A stretch of DNA of 64,000 nt, from NCBI GenBank assembly GCA_002342295.1, contig DDPR01000006.1:77449-141448 (forward strand), given 5' to 3'. A program made the translations under genes and the position numbers. The notes beneath the pieces were generated by a model. That model saw nothing but the letters and a program-made list of their open reading frames with translations, was not told where the DNA came from and ran no database searches. Positions 24,775 through 33,633 of this stretch are shown one piece after another. The first letter of the stretch is position 1; the number at the start of each line of letters is the position of its first letter. This DNA is from Burkholderiales bacterium UBA2463. GTDB lineage: Bacteria > Pseudomonadota > Gammaproteobacteria > Burkholderiales > Burkholderiaceae_A.

Positions 24775-24780
24775 AGTATA
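24775..24780 (-). promoter_or_regulatory. Possible -10 element for the tRNA cluster
   Basis: TATACT on the minus strand, 10 bases before the tRNA-Pro 5-prime end, fits a -10 box (5 of 6 bases). No good -35 is seen at 16-18 bases. Without this promoter the tRNAs would have to be read from the pst operon. Confidence 0.4.
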
Positions 24781-24791
24781 GCAAAGGGCCT

Positions 24792-25571
24792 TTAGCCAAA
24801 GCGGCCGGTGATGTAGTCCTCAGTTTCCTTGCGCTTGGGCTTGATGAAGATCTCGTCCGTCTTGCCAAACTCCATGAGCTCCCCGAGATACATGTATGCG
24901 GTGAAGTCCGAGACGCGAGCCGCCTGCTGCATATTGTGGGTGACGATGGCCACGGTGTAGTCATTCTTCAGTTCGTGGACCAACTCTTCCACCTTTGCCG
25001 TCGAGATGGGGTCGAGAGCGGAGGTCGGCTCATCCAAGAGAATCACGGAGGGTCGCACGGCAACCGTTCTTGCAATACAGAGTCGCTGTTGTTGACCACC
25101 GGAGAGCGAGAGGCCACTCTGGCCGAGCTTGTCCTTGGCCTCATTCCAGATCGCGGCCTTTGTTAGCGCCCACTCCACACGCTCATCCATTTCGGCCTTG
25201 CTGAGGTTCTCGTAAAGACGCACCCCGAAAGCGATGTTGTCGTAGATAGACATGGGAAAGGGAGTCGGCTTCTGAAAGACCATTCCGATACGAGCCCGCA
25301 GCAGGTTGAGATCTTGCTTGGGGTCGAGAATGTTCTGGCCATAAAAGTTAATAGCGCCTTCGGCCCGCTGCCCGGGATAGAGGCTATACATCCGGTTCAG
25401 CGTGCGCAGCAGCGTTGATTTTCCGCAGCCCGAGGGTCCGATGAACGCTGTGACCCGGCGCTCAGGGATGTCCATGTTGATGCTCTTGAGGCCCTGGAAT
25501 TTGCCGTAATAGAAGTTGAGATTGCGAACCTCAATGGCGTTGGGGAGGTTCATCTGCTCAGCCTGCGTCAT
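24792..25571 (-). CDS. pstB: Phosphate ABC transporter ATPase PstB
   Basis: ATPase of the high-affinity phosphate importer (259 residues). Walker A is GPSGCGKSTLLRTLNRM, the PstB-typical form. The segment MVFQKPTPFPMSIYDNIAFG, the signature LSGGQQQRLCIAR and Walker B VILLDEPTSALDP are all present. Last gene of pstSCAB; 21 bases separate it from pstA. The tRNA-Pro gene begins 27 bases downstream. Confidence 0.97.
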   Translation of the reverse strand: MTQAEQMNLPNAIEVRNLNFYYGKFQGLKSINMDIPERRVTAFIGPSGCGKSTLLRTLNRMYSLYPGQRAEGAINFYGQNILDPKQDLNLLRARIGMVFQKPTPFPMSIYDNIAFGVRLYENLSKAEMDERVEWALTKAAIWNEAKDKLGQSGLSLSGGQQQRLCIARTVAVRPSVILLDEPTSALDPISTAKVEELVHELKNDYTVAIVTHNMQQAARVSDFTAYMYLGELMEFGKTDEIFIKPKRKETEDYITGRFG

Positions 25572-25592
25572 AGGGAGTCCTCGGTTGGTTAG

Positions 25593-26474
25593 TTAGGCCT
25601 GAACTTTTTCTCGGAAGAACACACGGGCCGTGATGTTCAACGCAAGAACGGAGAAGGTGATTAGCAAGGCGCCACCCCATGCCAGCGACACCCAGTCTTC
25701 GTAGGGTGACATGGCGAACTGGAAGATCACCACGGGGAGATTGGCCATGGGCTGACCCATATCAAGAGAGAAGAACTGGTTATTGAGCGCAGTAAACAGC
25801 AAGGGGGCGGTCTCACCAGAGACGCGGGCCACAGCGAGCAGCACGCCGGTCATCACGCCCGACTTGGCCGCGCGCAGCACCACGCTGAGCGACACCTTCC
25901 ACTTGGGCGCGCCCAGAGCAGAGGCGGCCTCTCGAAGGGGGGTGGGCACGAGGTTGAGCATGTTCTCGGTGGTGCGCAAAACCACGGGAACCGCAATCAA
26001 GGATAAGGCCAGCGTTCCCGCCCATCCTGAAAAGTTCCCAACCGTTGCCACAGCAATGGCGTACACAAAGAGGCCCACGACGATCGATGGGGCCGACAGC
26101 ATGATGTCCGTCACAAAGCGGGTGAGATTGGCAAAGCGAGAGTGACCCCCGTATTCCGCGAGGTAGATGCCCGCCAGAATCCCCACCGGCGTGCTGATGG
26201 CCGTGCAGACGCCCACGAGCATGAGGCTGCCAACGATCGCATTCGAGAGGCCGCCGCCCGGCGTGCCCGGTGCAGGCGTGATCTGTGTAAAGAGATCTAG
26301 GTTGATGGCCGAAAAGCCCTTGATGAGAAGGACCGCGAGAATCCAGGTGAGGGCCAGAAGGCCCACGACCATGGCCGAGAGCGACAGGAAGAGACCGACC
26401 CGGTTGCTCATCACACGCCTGCGGTAGAGCGGCGATCGAGCCAGCTCTTGAACATTTAGTGGTTTGGTTGACAT
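25593..26474 (-). CDS. pstA: Phosphate ABC transporter permease PstA
   Basis: Permease subunit of 293 residues with about six membrane helices, starting at about residue 28. GGLSNAIVGSLMLVGVCTAISTPVGILAGIYLAEYG covers the second and third helices and is typical of PstA. The EAA-type loop TPLREAASALGAPKWKVSLSVV contacts PstB. It pairs with PstC and is 12 bases from it. Confidence 0.96.
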   Translation of the reverse strand: MSTKPLNVQELARSPLYRRRVMSNRVGLFLSLSAMVVGLLALTWILAVLLIKGFSAINLDLFTQITPAPGTPGGGLSNAIVGSLMLVGVCTAISTPVGILAGIYLAEYGGHSRFANLTRFVTDIMLSAPSIVVGLFVYAIAVATVGNFSGWAGTLALSLIAVPVVLRTTENMLNLVPTPLREAASALGAPKWKVSLSVVLRAAKSGVMTGVLLAVARVSGETAPLLFTALNNQFFSLDMGQPMANLPVVIFQFAMSPYEDWVSLAWGGALLITFSVLALNITARVFFREKVQA

Positions 26475-26486
26475 GGCGACTCTCGG

Positions 26487-27491
26487 TTAGGTCTTGGTGC
26501 CCTGTGACTGCTCCATCTTCATGAGAAGCAGTTTCGCTGCCGTCAGAACGATGAAGGTGATCACAAAGAGGATGAAGCCAAGGGCGAAAAGCGAGGAGAG
26601 GTGGAGTTCGCTGGAGGCCTCGGCAAACTCGTTGGCCAGGGTGGAAGCGATGGAGTTACCGGGAGCAAAGAGCGACCAGGAGAGTTTGTGTGCGTTTCCA
26701 ATGACGAAGGTGACCGCCATGGTCTCACCCAAGGCACGGCCAAGCCCAAGCATGATCCCGCCGATCACCCCTGTTTTGGAGTAAGGAAGGACGACTTTCG
26801 TCACCACCTCCCAAGTCGTACAGCCCAGGCCGTAGGCTGACTCTTTCAGGATGGAGGGGACGATCTCAAACACATCGCGCATCACGGAGGCGATGAAGGG
26901 CAAGACCATGATGGCCAGAATGAGGCCCGCAGTCAGCATGCCCAGGCCGATGTTTGCGCCCGAAAAGAGCACGCCAATCACAGGAATCTGTCCGAGCGTT
27001 GCGGCCAAGAAGGGCTGCGCGATGTCGGCGAAGATCGGAGCGAAGATGAAGAGACCAAACATGCCGTAGATGATCGAGGGCACGCCGGCGAGGAGTTCTA
27101 CCGCGACGCCAAGGGGTCGGCGAAGCCAGGTGGGGCAGGTCTCGGTCAGAAAGAGTGCGATTCCGAAGGAGAGGGGCACTGCGATGAGCAGGGCGAGGAT
27201 TGAGGTCACGAGAGTGCCGACAATGGCGATGGCCGCACCAAACTTGTCGTTCACCACATTCCACTCGACCGTCCAAAAAAAGGAGGGTCCGAAACTTGAA
27301 ATAGCCGGCCATGCTTTCACGGCCAGTGAGATAAGGATGCCCAGAAGGCTTGCTAAAACAAAAAAGGCAAAGAACTGGGTGATGCGCTCAAAGAAGAAGT
27401 CCTGAAGACGCTGCTTTCGTGAGATGCGATCCATCTCTGGGCTGATGCTACTGGGGCTTGACAGGGTCGCTGTGTCACTCACTCGGGTCAC
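26487..27491 (-). CDS. pstC: Phosphate ABC transporter permease PstC
   Basis: Permease subunit of 334 residues, somewhat longer at the N-terminus than PstA. Hydrophobic segments begin at about residue 38. Characteristic pieces are the periplasmic GPSFFWTVEWNVVNDKFGA, the helix GTLVTSILALLIAVPLSFG, and the ATPase-contact loop VPSILKESAYGLGCTTWEVV. It follows pstS after a gap of 67 bases that contains a strong hairpin. Confidence 0.96.
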   Translation of the reverse strand: MTRVSDTATLSSPSSISPEMDRISRKQRLQDFFFERITQFFAFFVLASLLGILISLAVKAWPAISSFGPSFFWTVEWNVVNDKFGAAIAIVGTLVTSILALLIAVPLSFGIALFLTETCPTWLRRPLGVAVELLAGVPSIIYGMFGLFIFAPIFADIAQPFLAATLGQIPVIGVLFSGANIGLGMLTAGLILAIMVLPFIASVMRDVFEIVPSILKESAYGLGCTTWEVVTKVVLPYSKTGVIGGIMLGLGRALGETMAVTFVIGNAHKLSWSLFAPGNSIASTLANEFAEASSELHLSSLFALGFILFVITFIVLTAAKLLLMKMEQSQGTKT

Positions 27492-27517
27492 CCTACTGAT
27501 GTGGTCTTAAGGACAAG

Positions 27518-27541
27518 TCCCGAGGGCAGCAGCCCTCGGGA
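27518..27541 (-). terminator. Hairpin between pstS and pstC
   Basis: Perfect 10-base-pair stem, arms TCCCGAGGGC and GCCCTCGGGA with a 4-base loop, directly after pstS on the minus strand. The following bases (CTTGTCCTTAAG) are only mildly T-rich. This is the usual position for a partial terminator or message stabiliser that allows much more binding protein than permease. Confidence 0.65.
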
Positions 27542-27558
27542 TGGGTCGAAGCTCGAAC

Positions 27559-28581
27559 TTAGTTCTTAACCTGAGTCCAGACGCTCTTGCGAATGAAGTC
27601 AGTCGCAGCAGCGGGCATCGGAACGAACTCGAGGTCTGCGGCCATCTTCGCACCGTTCTTGAAGGCCCAGTCAAAGAATGCAATGGTGGCCTTCGAGGTT
27701 GCTGCGTTGGTTGGCTGCTTGTACATCACGATGAAAGAGGCAGCCGTGATGGGCCAGCTCTTCGCACCAGGCTGGTTGGTCAGCATCAGAGCCATTCCGG
27801 GAGCCTTGGCCCAGTCTGCATTGGCAGCAGCGGCAGCAAAGGTCTCATCGTCGGGCATGACATACTGGCCAGCGGCGTTTTGGAGGGAGATGACGGGCAG
27901 CTTGTTCTGCTTGGCGTAAGCAAACTCAACATAGCCCAGTGCGCCACGAACCTTGCTCACGTTTGCCGCCACACCAGCGTTCCCTTTTCCGCCAATCGAC
28001 GCTGCGGCCGGCCACTGAACGGAGGCGTTTGAGCCCACTTTCTCTTTCCAACGGGGGCTTAACTTGCTCAGGTAGTCGGTGAAGACCTTGGTCGTGCCCG
28101 AGCCGTCTGCGCGGTGAGAGACCGTGATGGTGAGGTCGGGGAACTTCACGCCGGGGTTGAGAGCAGCGATGGCGGGGTCGTTCCAGTTCACGATCCAGCC
28201 CATGAACATGTCGGCCAACACGGAACCGGTCAGGCGGATCTTGCCGTTCTCAATGCCAGGAAGGTTGTAGATTGCAACAACGCCGCCCATGATGGCGGGA
28301 AACTGGACCATGCCGTCTTTGTCAAGATCGGCCGCAGAGATTGGGTCGTCGGTGGCTCCGAAATCAACCGTCTTGGCGCGGATCTGCTTGATGCCGCCGG
28401 AGGAACCGATGGACTGATAGTTCAGGGAGTTACCAGTAGCCGCTTTGTAGGCTTCTGCCCACTTCGCGTAAATGGGGTAGGGGAAGGAAGCCCCTGCGCC
28501 CGTAATGTCAATGGCTGCTGCATTCAGGCCAAACGCCAAAACTGCGGCACCAATTACCGACTTTATTAGACTTTTACGCAT
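27559..28581 (-). CDS. pstS: Phosphate-binding protein PstS
   Basis: Periplasmic phosphate receptor. ATG 28581 with a GAGG site gives 340 residues and a clean signal peptide (MRKSLIKSV, then a hydrophobic core to about NAAA). The mature N-terminus DITGAGASFPYPIYAKWAEAY, the ligand loop SIGSSGGIKQI, and the middle block SHRADGSGTTKVFTDYL are standard for PstS. An upstream start would give an unlikely leader. A half PHO-box-like sequence lies about 90 bases upstream. Confidence 0.96.
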   Translation of the reverse strand: MRKSLIKSVIGAAVLAFGLNAAAIDITGAGASFPYPIYAKWAEAYKAATGNSLNYQSIGSSGGIKQIRAKTVDFGATDDPISAADLDKDGMVQFPAIMGGVVAIYNLPGIENGKIRLTGSVLADMFMGWIVNWNDPAIAALNPGVKFPDLTITVSHRADGSGTTKVFTDYLSKLSPRWKEKVGSNASVQWPAAASIGGKGNAGVAANVSKVRGALGYVEFAYAKQNKLPVISLQNAAGQYVMPDDETFAAAAANADWAKAPGMALMLTNQPGAKSWPITAASFIVMYKQPTNAATSKATIAFFDWAFKNGAKMAADLEFVPMPAAATDFIRKSVWTQVKN

Positions 28582-28670
28582 GAAGAACGCCTCTTTCGAA
28601 GTAATCATTGGAAGGGTGTTTGAACCGCTCAACGCACACTTTCGCGTTGCCGCAAGGGTAATTCCCGACT

Positions 28671-28688
28671 GTGACAGTTCGGTTAAGG
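28671..28688 (-). promoter_or_regulatory. Weak PHO-box candidate upstream of pstS
   Basis: On the minus strand CTGTCAC (28677-28671) matches a PhoB half-site perfectly. The partner at the correct 11-base step, CCTTAAC, matches poorly. It lies about 90 bases before the pstS start. PhoB control of pstS is expected from biology, but this site alone is weak evidence. Confidence 0.3.
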
Positions 28689-28722
28689 TTCACGCGCCAC
28701 GAGTAGGGAATGGGGCGTGGGG

Positions 28723-30087
28723 TCAGCCTGAGAGTGTTCGGGCCAGCCGCTCTGCCAAGACCTGAGCCAGGGACTCCTCGCGACACTCCACCATGATGCG
28801 AAGCAAGGGCTCCGTGCCTGAGGCGCGAACGAGAAGCCGACCGTTCGATCCAAGTTCGCGAAGCACGTCTTTTTGGGCCTGCTTAAACGCTGCATGCTCG
28901 CGCCAGTCCCTCCCCTCTTGGATCGGCACATTCAAGAGCACTTGCGGGTAGAGGACGAGGTCAGAGAGCAGCTGCGCAAGCGCCTGTCCTGAGTCGACAA
29001 CGGCGCCAAGCACCTGCAAGGCGCTCACCAACCCATCGCCGGTCGAATGTCGGTCAAGGCAGATGAGATGCCCAGATGACTCCCCTCCAATCTGCCAGCC
29101 CGTCTCTTTGAGCATCTCAAGCACATAGCGATCCCCCACGCGGGCACGGCGAAAATCCAGGCCCATCGCCTCAATGCGCTGCTCGAGGGCAAGGTTCGAC
29201 ATGAGGGTGCCCACCAACCCCCCCACAGCTGCCTTTCCACGTTTGGCGGTTCGGTGCTTGCCCACGACATAGAGCAACTCGTCGCCATTGAAAATGCGAC
29301 CGCTCCGATCGGCCATGATGAGTCGATCGCCATCGCCATCAAGCGCAATTCCGTAGTCGGCATCCATCTCTGCTGTGAGGGAGGCCATCGCCTCGGGCGC
29401 GGTGGCCCCAACAAGCTGGTTGATGTTGAAGCCATCGGGTCGATTGCCAAGCGAAAAGACCTCCGCGCCGAGTTCGTGGAAGACATCGCTTGCAACGTGA
29501 TAGGCCGCTCCGTGGGCTGCATCGACCACGAGCCGCAGGCCGCGAAGGTTAAGGCCTGCGGGAAAGGTGCTCTTGCAAAACTCAATGTAGCGACCCCCGG
29601 CATCCTCCAGGCGTCTGGCCTTGCCAACGAGCTGGGGGCTCGTGCAGCTCAGGGGTCCTTCCAGGGCTGCTTCCATCTCAAGCTCCCAGGCATCCGGAAG
29701 CTTTTCTCCTTGGCTGTCAAAAAACTTAAGGCCATTGTCTTCAAACGGGTTGTGAGAGGCGCTGATGACCACGCCAGCGGAGAGCCTCAGGGTGCGCGTG
29801 AGGTAGGCGATCGCCGGTGTCGGCATCGGGCCCGCCAGCACGACATCCACGCCCGCGCTCGCAAGGCCCGACTCCAGGGCGGCCTCCAGCATGTAGCCCG
29901 AGACCCTCGTGTCTTTGCCGATCAAGACTGAGGGCTCGGAGAAACGCTTGGCAAGAATGTGGCCGAGGGCCATGCCGAGCCCCAGCACAAACTCCGGCGT
30001 GATGGGGTGTTCGCCCACACGGCCCCGAATGCCATCGGTGCCAAAGTATTTTCGGGGGGCCGAGGGGGTGGGGCTTGGGGTCGTCAT
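28723..30087 (-). CDS. glmM: Phosphoglucosamine mutase
   Basis: GlmM converts glucosamine 6-phosphate to glucosamine 1-phosphate for UDP-N-acetylglucosamine synthesis. The 454-residue length is normal. KYFGTDGIRGRVG is the N-terminal signature, SASHNPFEDNG contains the phosphorylated serine, DGDGDRLIMAD binds magnesium, and GEXSGH (GGESSGHLI) and RASGTEPLLRIMVE bind the sugar and phosphate. It follows folP by 9 bases, the classic ftsH-folP-glmM order. Confidence 0.97.
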   Translation of the reverse strand: MTTPSPTPSAPRKYFGTDGIRGRVGEHPITPEFVLGLGMALGHILAKRFSEPSVLIGKDTRVSGYMLEAALESGLASAGVDVVLAGPMPTPAIAYLTRTLRLSAGVVISASHNPFEDNGLKFFDSQGEKLPDAWELEMEAALEGPLSCTSPQLVGKARRLEDAGGRYIEFCKSTFPAGLNLRGLRLVVDAAHGAAYHVASDVFHELGAEVFSLGNRPDGFNINQLVGATAPEAMASLTAEMDADYGIALDGDGDRLIMADRSGRIFNGDELLYVVGKHRTAKRGKAAVGGLVGTLMSNLALEQRIEAMGLDFRRARVGDRYVLEMLKETGWQIGGESSGHLICLDRHSTGDGLVSALQVLGAVVDSGQALAQLLSDLVLYPQVLLNVPIQEGRDWREHAAFKQAQKDVLRELGSNGRLLVRASGTEPLLRIMVECREESLAQVLAERLARTLSG

Positions 30088-30096
30088 GTCAAAAGT

Positions 30097-30939
30097 TTAC
30101 CGGTGTGTACCGGCCCTCAGCGCGCCTTGAACGCGAAGCGCATCCACGGTCTGACGCACGTCATGAACTCGGAGTACCGACACTCCGCGCTCAGCGGCAA
30201 GCAAAGCCGCCGAGATGCTTGCACCAAGCCGCTGGGCCGCAGGGCCCTCTCGCTCGGAGAGCTCTGCAAGCATCCTTTTACGAGACACCCCCACGAGCAG
30301 CGGACCGAGTCTGCCCAGCTCGCTCAGGGCATCAAAGAGCGCCACATTGTGTTGGCGCGTCTTCCCGAAGCCAAAACCAGGATCGAGAAGAATTTGAGAG
30401 CTCGGCAGGCCAGCAGCCATGGCGATATCTCTCTGACCTGCAAGAAAGTTGCCCACCTCCCGCACCACATCTTGGTAGTGCGGGTTGCTCTGCATGGTCT
30501 GGGGCTCGCCCTGCATGTGCATGATGCAAACTGCCACGTTTCTCTGCGCAATCTCGGGTAGGAGAGCCTGCATGGTGGGCGTCGTAAAGCCCGAGACATC
30601 GTTCACCATGTCAATGCCGATGCCGATAGCCGCTTGAACCACGTCTGCCCTCCGACTGTCGAGGGAGAGGGGAAGGCCCACCGCCTGCAGAGCCTCAATG
30701 ACCGGCAGCACCCGATCCATTTCCTGCTGGACCGAGACGGGCGTTGCCCCAGGGCGTGTGCTTTCAGCTCCAACATCCAGAATGTCGGCCCCGTCCTCCT
30801 TCATCTGGAGGGCCGCATTCAAGGCTGTATCGCAACTAAAGTGAATCCCGCCATCAGAGAAGGAGTCTGGCGTGATGTTCAGAATGCCCATCACGAGCGG
30901 CCTCCCCTGGCCCAAACAATAGCGTCCCACCCGCATCAT
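30097..30939 (-). CDS. folP: Dihydropteroate synthase
   Basis: FolP (280 residues) joins p-aminobenzoate to dihydropterin pyrophosphate in folate synthesis and is the sulfonamide target. MGILNITPDSFSDGG is the pterin-binding signature. ADILDVGAESTRPGA, DMVNDVSGF and ILLDPGFGFGK follow, with RKRML near the end forming the phosphate loop region. It is 55 bases downstream of ftsH; a weak GC hairpin (arms ACCCCC and GGGGGT) lies in that gap. Confidence 0.97.
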   Translation of the reverse strand: MMRVGRYCLGQGRPLVMGILNITPDSFSDGGIHFSCDTALNAALQMKEDGADILDVGAESTRPGATPVSVQQEMDRVLPVIEALQAVGLPLSLDSRRADVVQAAIGIGIDMVNDVSGFTTPTMQALLPEIAQRNVAVCIMHMQGEPQTMQSNPHYQDVVREVGNFLAGQRDIAMAAGLPSSQILLDPGFGFGKTRQHNVALFDALSELGRLGPLLVGVSRKRMLAELSEREGPAAQRLGASISAALLAAERGVSVLRVHDVRQTVDALRVQGALRAGTHR

Positions 30940-30994
30940 GAGAGAGAGGCAACCCCCTGCGAGTCAGACGGGGGGTCGCTTAGAGGGTTATGAC

Positions 30995-32890
30995 TTAGGC
31001 CGGAGCCGCAGCGCTGTCGGAGGACACCCCGGCCGCGGGGCCTGCGCCCGCAGAGGGCGTGCTGCCGCTACTGTCAGACGTGTGCTTAGGCGGCCGCGGG
31101 GATCGGCCCTGCACGATGTCCTCAATCTGGTCTGCGTCGATGGTCTCCCACTCGAGCAGGGCTTTGGCCATGGCGTGCATCTTGTCTTGATTGCTCTCGA
31201 TGAGCGAGCGCGCGACGTTGTACTGCTGATCGATGATGCGCCGAATCTCCGCATCCACCTTCTGCATGGTGGCCTCAGACACATTTGTGGTCTTCGTAAT
31301 GGAGCGACCCAAGAACACCTCTCCCTCGTTCTCCGCGTAGACCATCGGGCCCAGACTGTCGCTCATGCCGTATCGGGTCACCATATCCCGAGCGAGGCTT
31401 GTTGCGCGCTCAAAGTCGTTTGATGCGCCAGTGGTCATCTGGTTCATGAAGACCTCCTCAGCGATGCGACCACCAAAGAGCACCGAGATCATGTTGAGCA
31501 TGCGCTCTTTGTCCATGCTGTAGCGATCGCCCTCGGGCAGTTGCATGGTGACGCCAAGCGCCCGTCCGCGGGGAATGATGGTGACCTTGTGGACCGGGTC
31601 TGTCTTTGGAAGCAGCTTGGCCACAAGCGCATGGCCCGACTCATGGTAGGCGGTGTTACGGCGCTCTTCCTCGGGCATGACGATGGACTTGCGCTCCGCG
31701 CCCATCAGAATCTTGTCCTTGGCCTTCTCAAAGTCCTCCATGTCGACCAGGCGGCCATTGCGACGAGCCGCAAAGAGAGCGGCCTCGTTCACAAGGTTGG
31801 CCAGATCGGCGCCGGACATGCCGGGCGTACCTCGGGCAAGGATGTCGGCCTTCACATCGGGCGCCACAGGAACCTTGCGCATGTGGACATGAAGAATCTG
31901 CTCGCGGCCACGGACATCGGGCAGGGGCACAACGACCTGCCGATCAAAGCGACCGGGTCGCAGCAGGGCAGGATCGAGGACATCGGGCCGGTTCGTTGCA
32001 GCAATCACGATGATGCCTTGATTGGTCTCAAAGCCATCCATCTCGACAAGCATCTGATTGAGCGTCTGCTCGCGCTCATCGTTTCCACCACCAAGCCCTG
32101 CACCACGCTGCCGACCCACGGCGTCAATCTCGTCAATGAAGATGATGCACGGCGCCTGCTTCTTGGCGTTCTCGAACATGTCGCGAACCCGCGCTGCACC
32201 CACACCAACAAACATTTCGACAAAGTCTGAGCCCGAGATGGAGAAGAAAGGGACCTTGGCCTCACCCGCGATCGCCTTGGCCAGAAGCGTCTTTCCCGTT
32301 CCCGGCGAGCCCACCATCAGCACGCCACGAGGAATTCGACCGCCGAGCTTTTGAAACTTCGAGGGGTCACGCAGGAACTCGACGAGTTCAGTGACCTCTT
32401 CCTTGGCCTCGTCACACCCAGCCACATCTGCAAAGGTGATGGTGTTGTTGTTCTCATCGAGCATGCGGGCCTTGGACTTGCCAAAGGAGAAGGCGCCCCC
32501 TCGACCACCGCCCTGCATCTGACGCATGAAGAAGACCCAGACGCCAATGAGGAGCAGCATGGGGAACCACGAGACGAAGATGCTCATAAGCAAGGAGGGT
32601 TGCTCCTCTGCCTTGGCCGAGACGGAGACGCCTGCCTTGAGCAGATCGGACACCATCCAGAGGTCCTGGGGGACATTGACCACGAGTGGACGCTCGTCGG
32701 TGGTGACCGCACGAACCACGCGGCCATCGATGACGGCCGAACGGATGCGGCCCTGACGGGCCTCCTCCATGAATTGGGAGTAAGACACTTCGAGCCCCCG
32801 GCTCTGCGTGCCCTCAAATTGCCGGAACAGCGAGAACAAAACCAGGCCGATGACCATCCAGATGGCGACCTTGGAAACCATGTTGTTCAC
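30995..32890 (-). CDS. ftsH: ATP-dependent zinc metalloprotease FtsH
   Basis: Membrane-anchored AAA+ protease that degrades misfolded membrane proteins and regulators. The 631 residues contain two membrane helices (about 7-22 and 101-121) around a small periplasmic domain. The AAA module has Walker A GSPGTGKT (194-201), Walker B CIIFIDEIDAVG and the second-region DPALLRPGRFDRQ. The zinc site HESGH follows in the protease domain. The C-terminal tail is low in complexity (Ser, Ala, Gly, Pro), a normal FtsH feature. Lies between rlmE and folP as in many proteobacteria. Confidence 0.98.
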   Translation of the reverse strand: MNNMVSKVAIWMVIGLVLFSLFRQFEGTQSRGLEVSYSQFMEEARQGRIRSAVIDGRVVRAVTTDERPLVVNVPQDLWMVSDLLKAGVSVSAKAEEQPSLLMSIFVSWFPMLLLIGVWVFFMRQMQGGGRGGAFSFGKSKARMLDENNNTITFADVAGCDEAKEEVTELVEFLRDPSKFQKLGGRIPRGVLMVGSPGTGKTLLAKAIAGEAKVPFFSISGSDFVEMFVGVGAARVRDMFENAKKQAPCIIFIDEIDAVGRQRGAGLGGGNDEREQTLNQMLVEMDGFETNQGIIVIAATNRPDVLDPALLRPGRFDRQVVVPLPDVRGREQILHVHMRKVPVAPDVKADILARGTPGMSGADLANLVNEAALFAARRNGRLVDMEDFEKAKDKILMGAERKSIVMPEEERRNTAYHESGHALVAKLLPKTDPVHKVTIIPRGRALGVTMQLPEGDRYSMDKERMLNMISVLFGGRIAEEVFMNQMTTGASNDFERATSLARDMVTRYGMSDSLGPMVYAENEGEVFLGRSITKTTNVSEATMQKVDAEIRRIIDQQYNVARSLIESNQDKMHAMAKALLEWETIDADQIEDIVQGRSPRPPKHTSDSSGSTPSAGAGPAAGVSSDSAAAPA

Positions 32891-32967
32891 CAGAGACTCC
32901 TTTAGCTCCTTGGGCTAGACCCCTCAGGCTACACGAAAACCGCCTGAAATCAGCACAAAAACATCAT

Positions 32968-33618
32968 TCAAGACTGACCCTTCGACTTCAAATCCCGACC
33001 CAGCAGAAAAAGCTCCGAGGACTCCGCTCGGGAGGCGCCCGGCTTCCTGGAGGCCACCCGCTCGAACACCTGCTTAAACGCCTGAACCAGCTGGCTGTAG
33101 CCACTGCCCTGAAAGGTCTTCACCAGAAGGGCCCCATTGGGCTTGAGGTGCTTCTGAGCGAACTCCAGGGCGAGCTCACCGACGTGCATGATCCGAGCAG
33201 CGTCTGCAGAGGCCACCCCCGATAGATTGGGCGACATATCGGATAAAACAAGGTCTGCCTTGGCACCCCCAAGCCGATCCGCCAGCACCTGTTCCACCGA
33301 TTCTTCCCGAAAGTCGCCCTCGATGAAATCCACGTCGGCCACCGCGTCCATGGGGAGTAGATCCAGGGCGATGATCCGGCCCTGAATGCCTTGGCTTCCC
33401 TTCCTGGCAAGTTTCTCTCGGATGACCTGAGACCAGCTCCCCGGGGCAGAGCCCAAATCCACAATGGTCATGCCGGGGCGGATGAGACGATCCTTCTCGT
33501 CTATTTCGAGCAGCTTAAAGGCAGCCCGCGACCGATAGCCGCGCTGCTGGGCCTGCCGAACGTAGGGGTCGGTGAGGTGTCGTTGGAGCCAGGCGGGATT
33601 GAACTTGTTCTTGGCCAA
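32968..33618 (-). CDS. rlmE: 23S rRNA 2'-O-methyltransferase RlmE (FtsJ)
   Basis: Methylates the 2-prime hydroxyl of U2552 in 23S rRNA late in large-subunit assembly. The 216-residue protein shows the SAM site DLGSAPGSWSQV, the catalytic tetrad residues Lys (in RAAFKLLEIDEK), Asp (LSDMSPNLSG), Lys (LLVKTFQGSG) and a later Glu. It is located between greA and ftsH. In many Burkholderiales a YhbY-type RNA-binding gene precedes rlmE; only 15 bases separate greA and rlmE here. Confidence 0.96.
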   Translation of the reverse strand: MAKNKFNPAWLQRHLTDPYVRQAQQRGYRSRAAFKLLEIDEKDRLIRPGMTIVDLGSAPGSWSQVIREKLARKGSQGIQGRIIALDLLPMDAVADVDFIEGDFREESVEQVLADRLGGAKADLVLSDMSPNLSGVASADAARIMHVGELALEFAQKHLKPNGALLVKTFQGSGYSQLVQAFKQVFERVASRKPGASRAESSELFLLGRDLKSKGQS

Positions 33619-33633
33619 ACGGCCCTGCCCGCG

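Noticed and set aside
30952..30976. GC hairpin between ftsH and folP (arms ACCCCC and GGGGGT)
   Set aside because: Long loop and no T-run; not convincing as a terminator.
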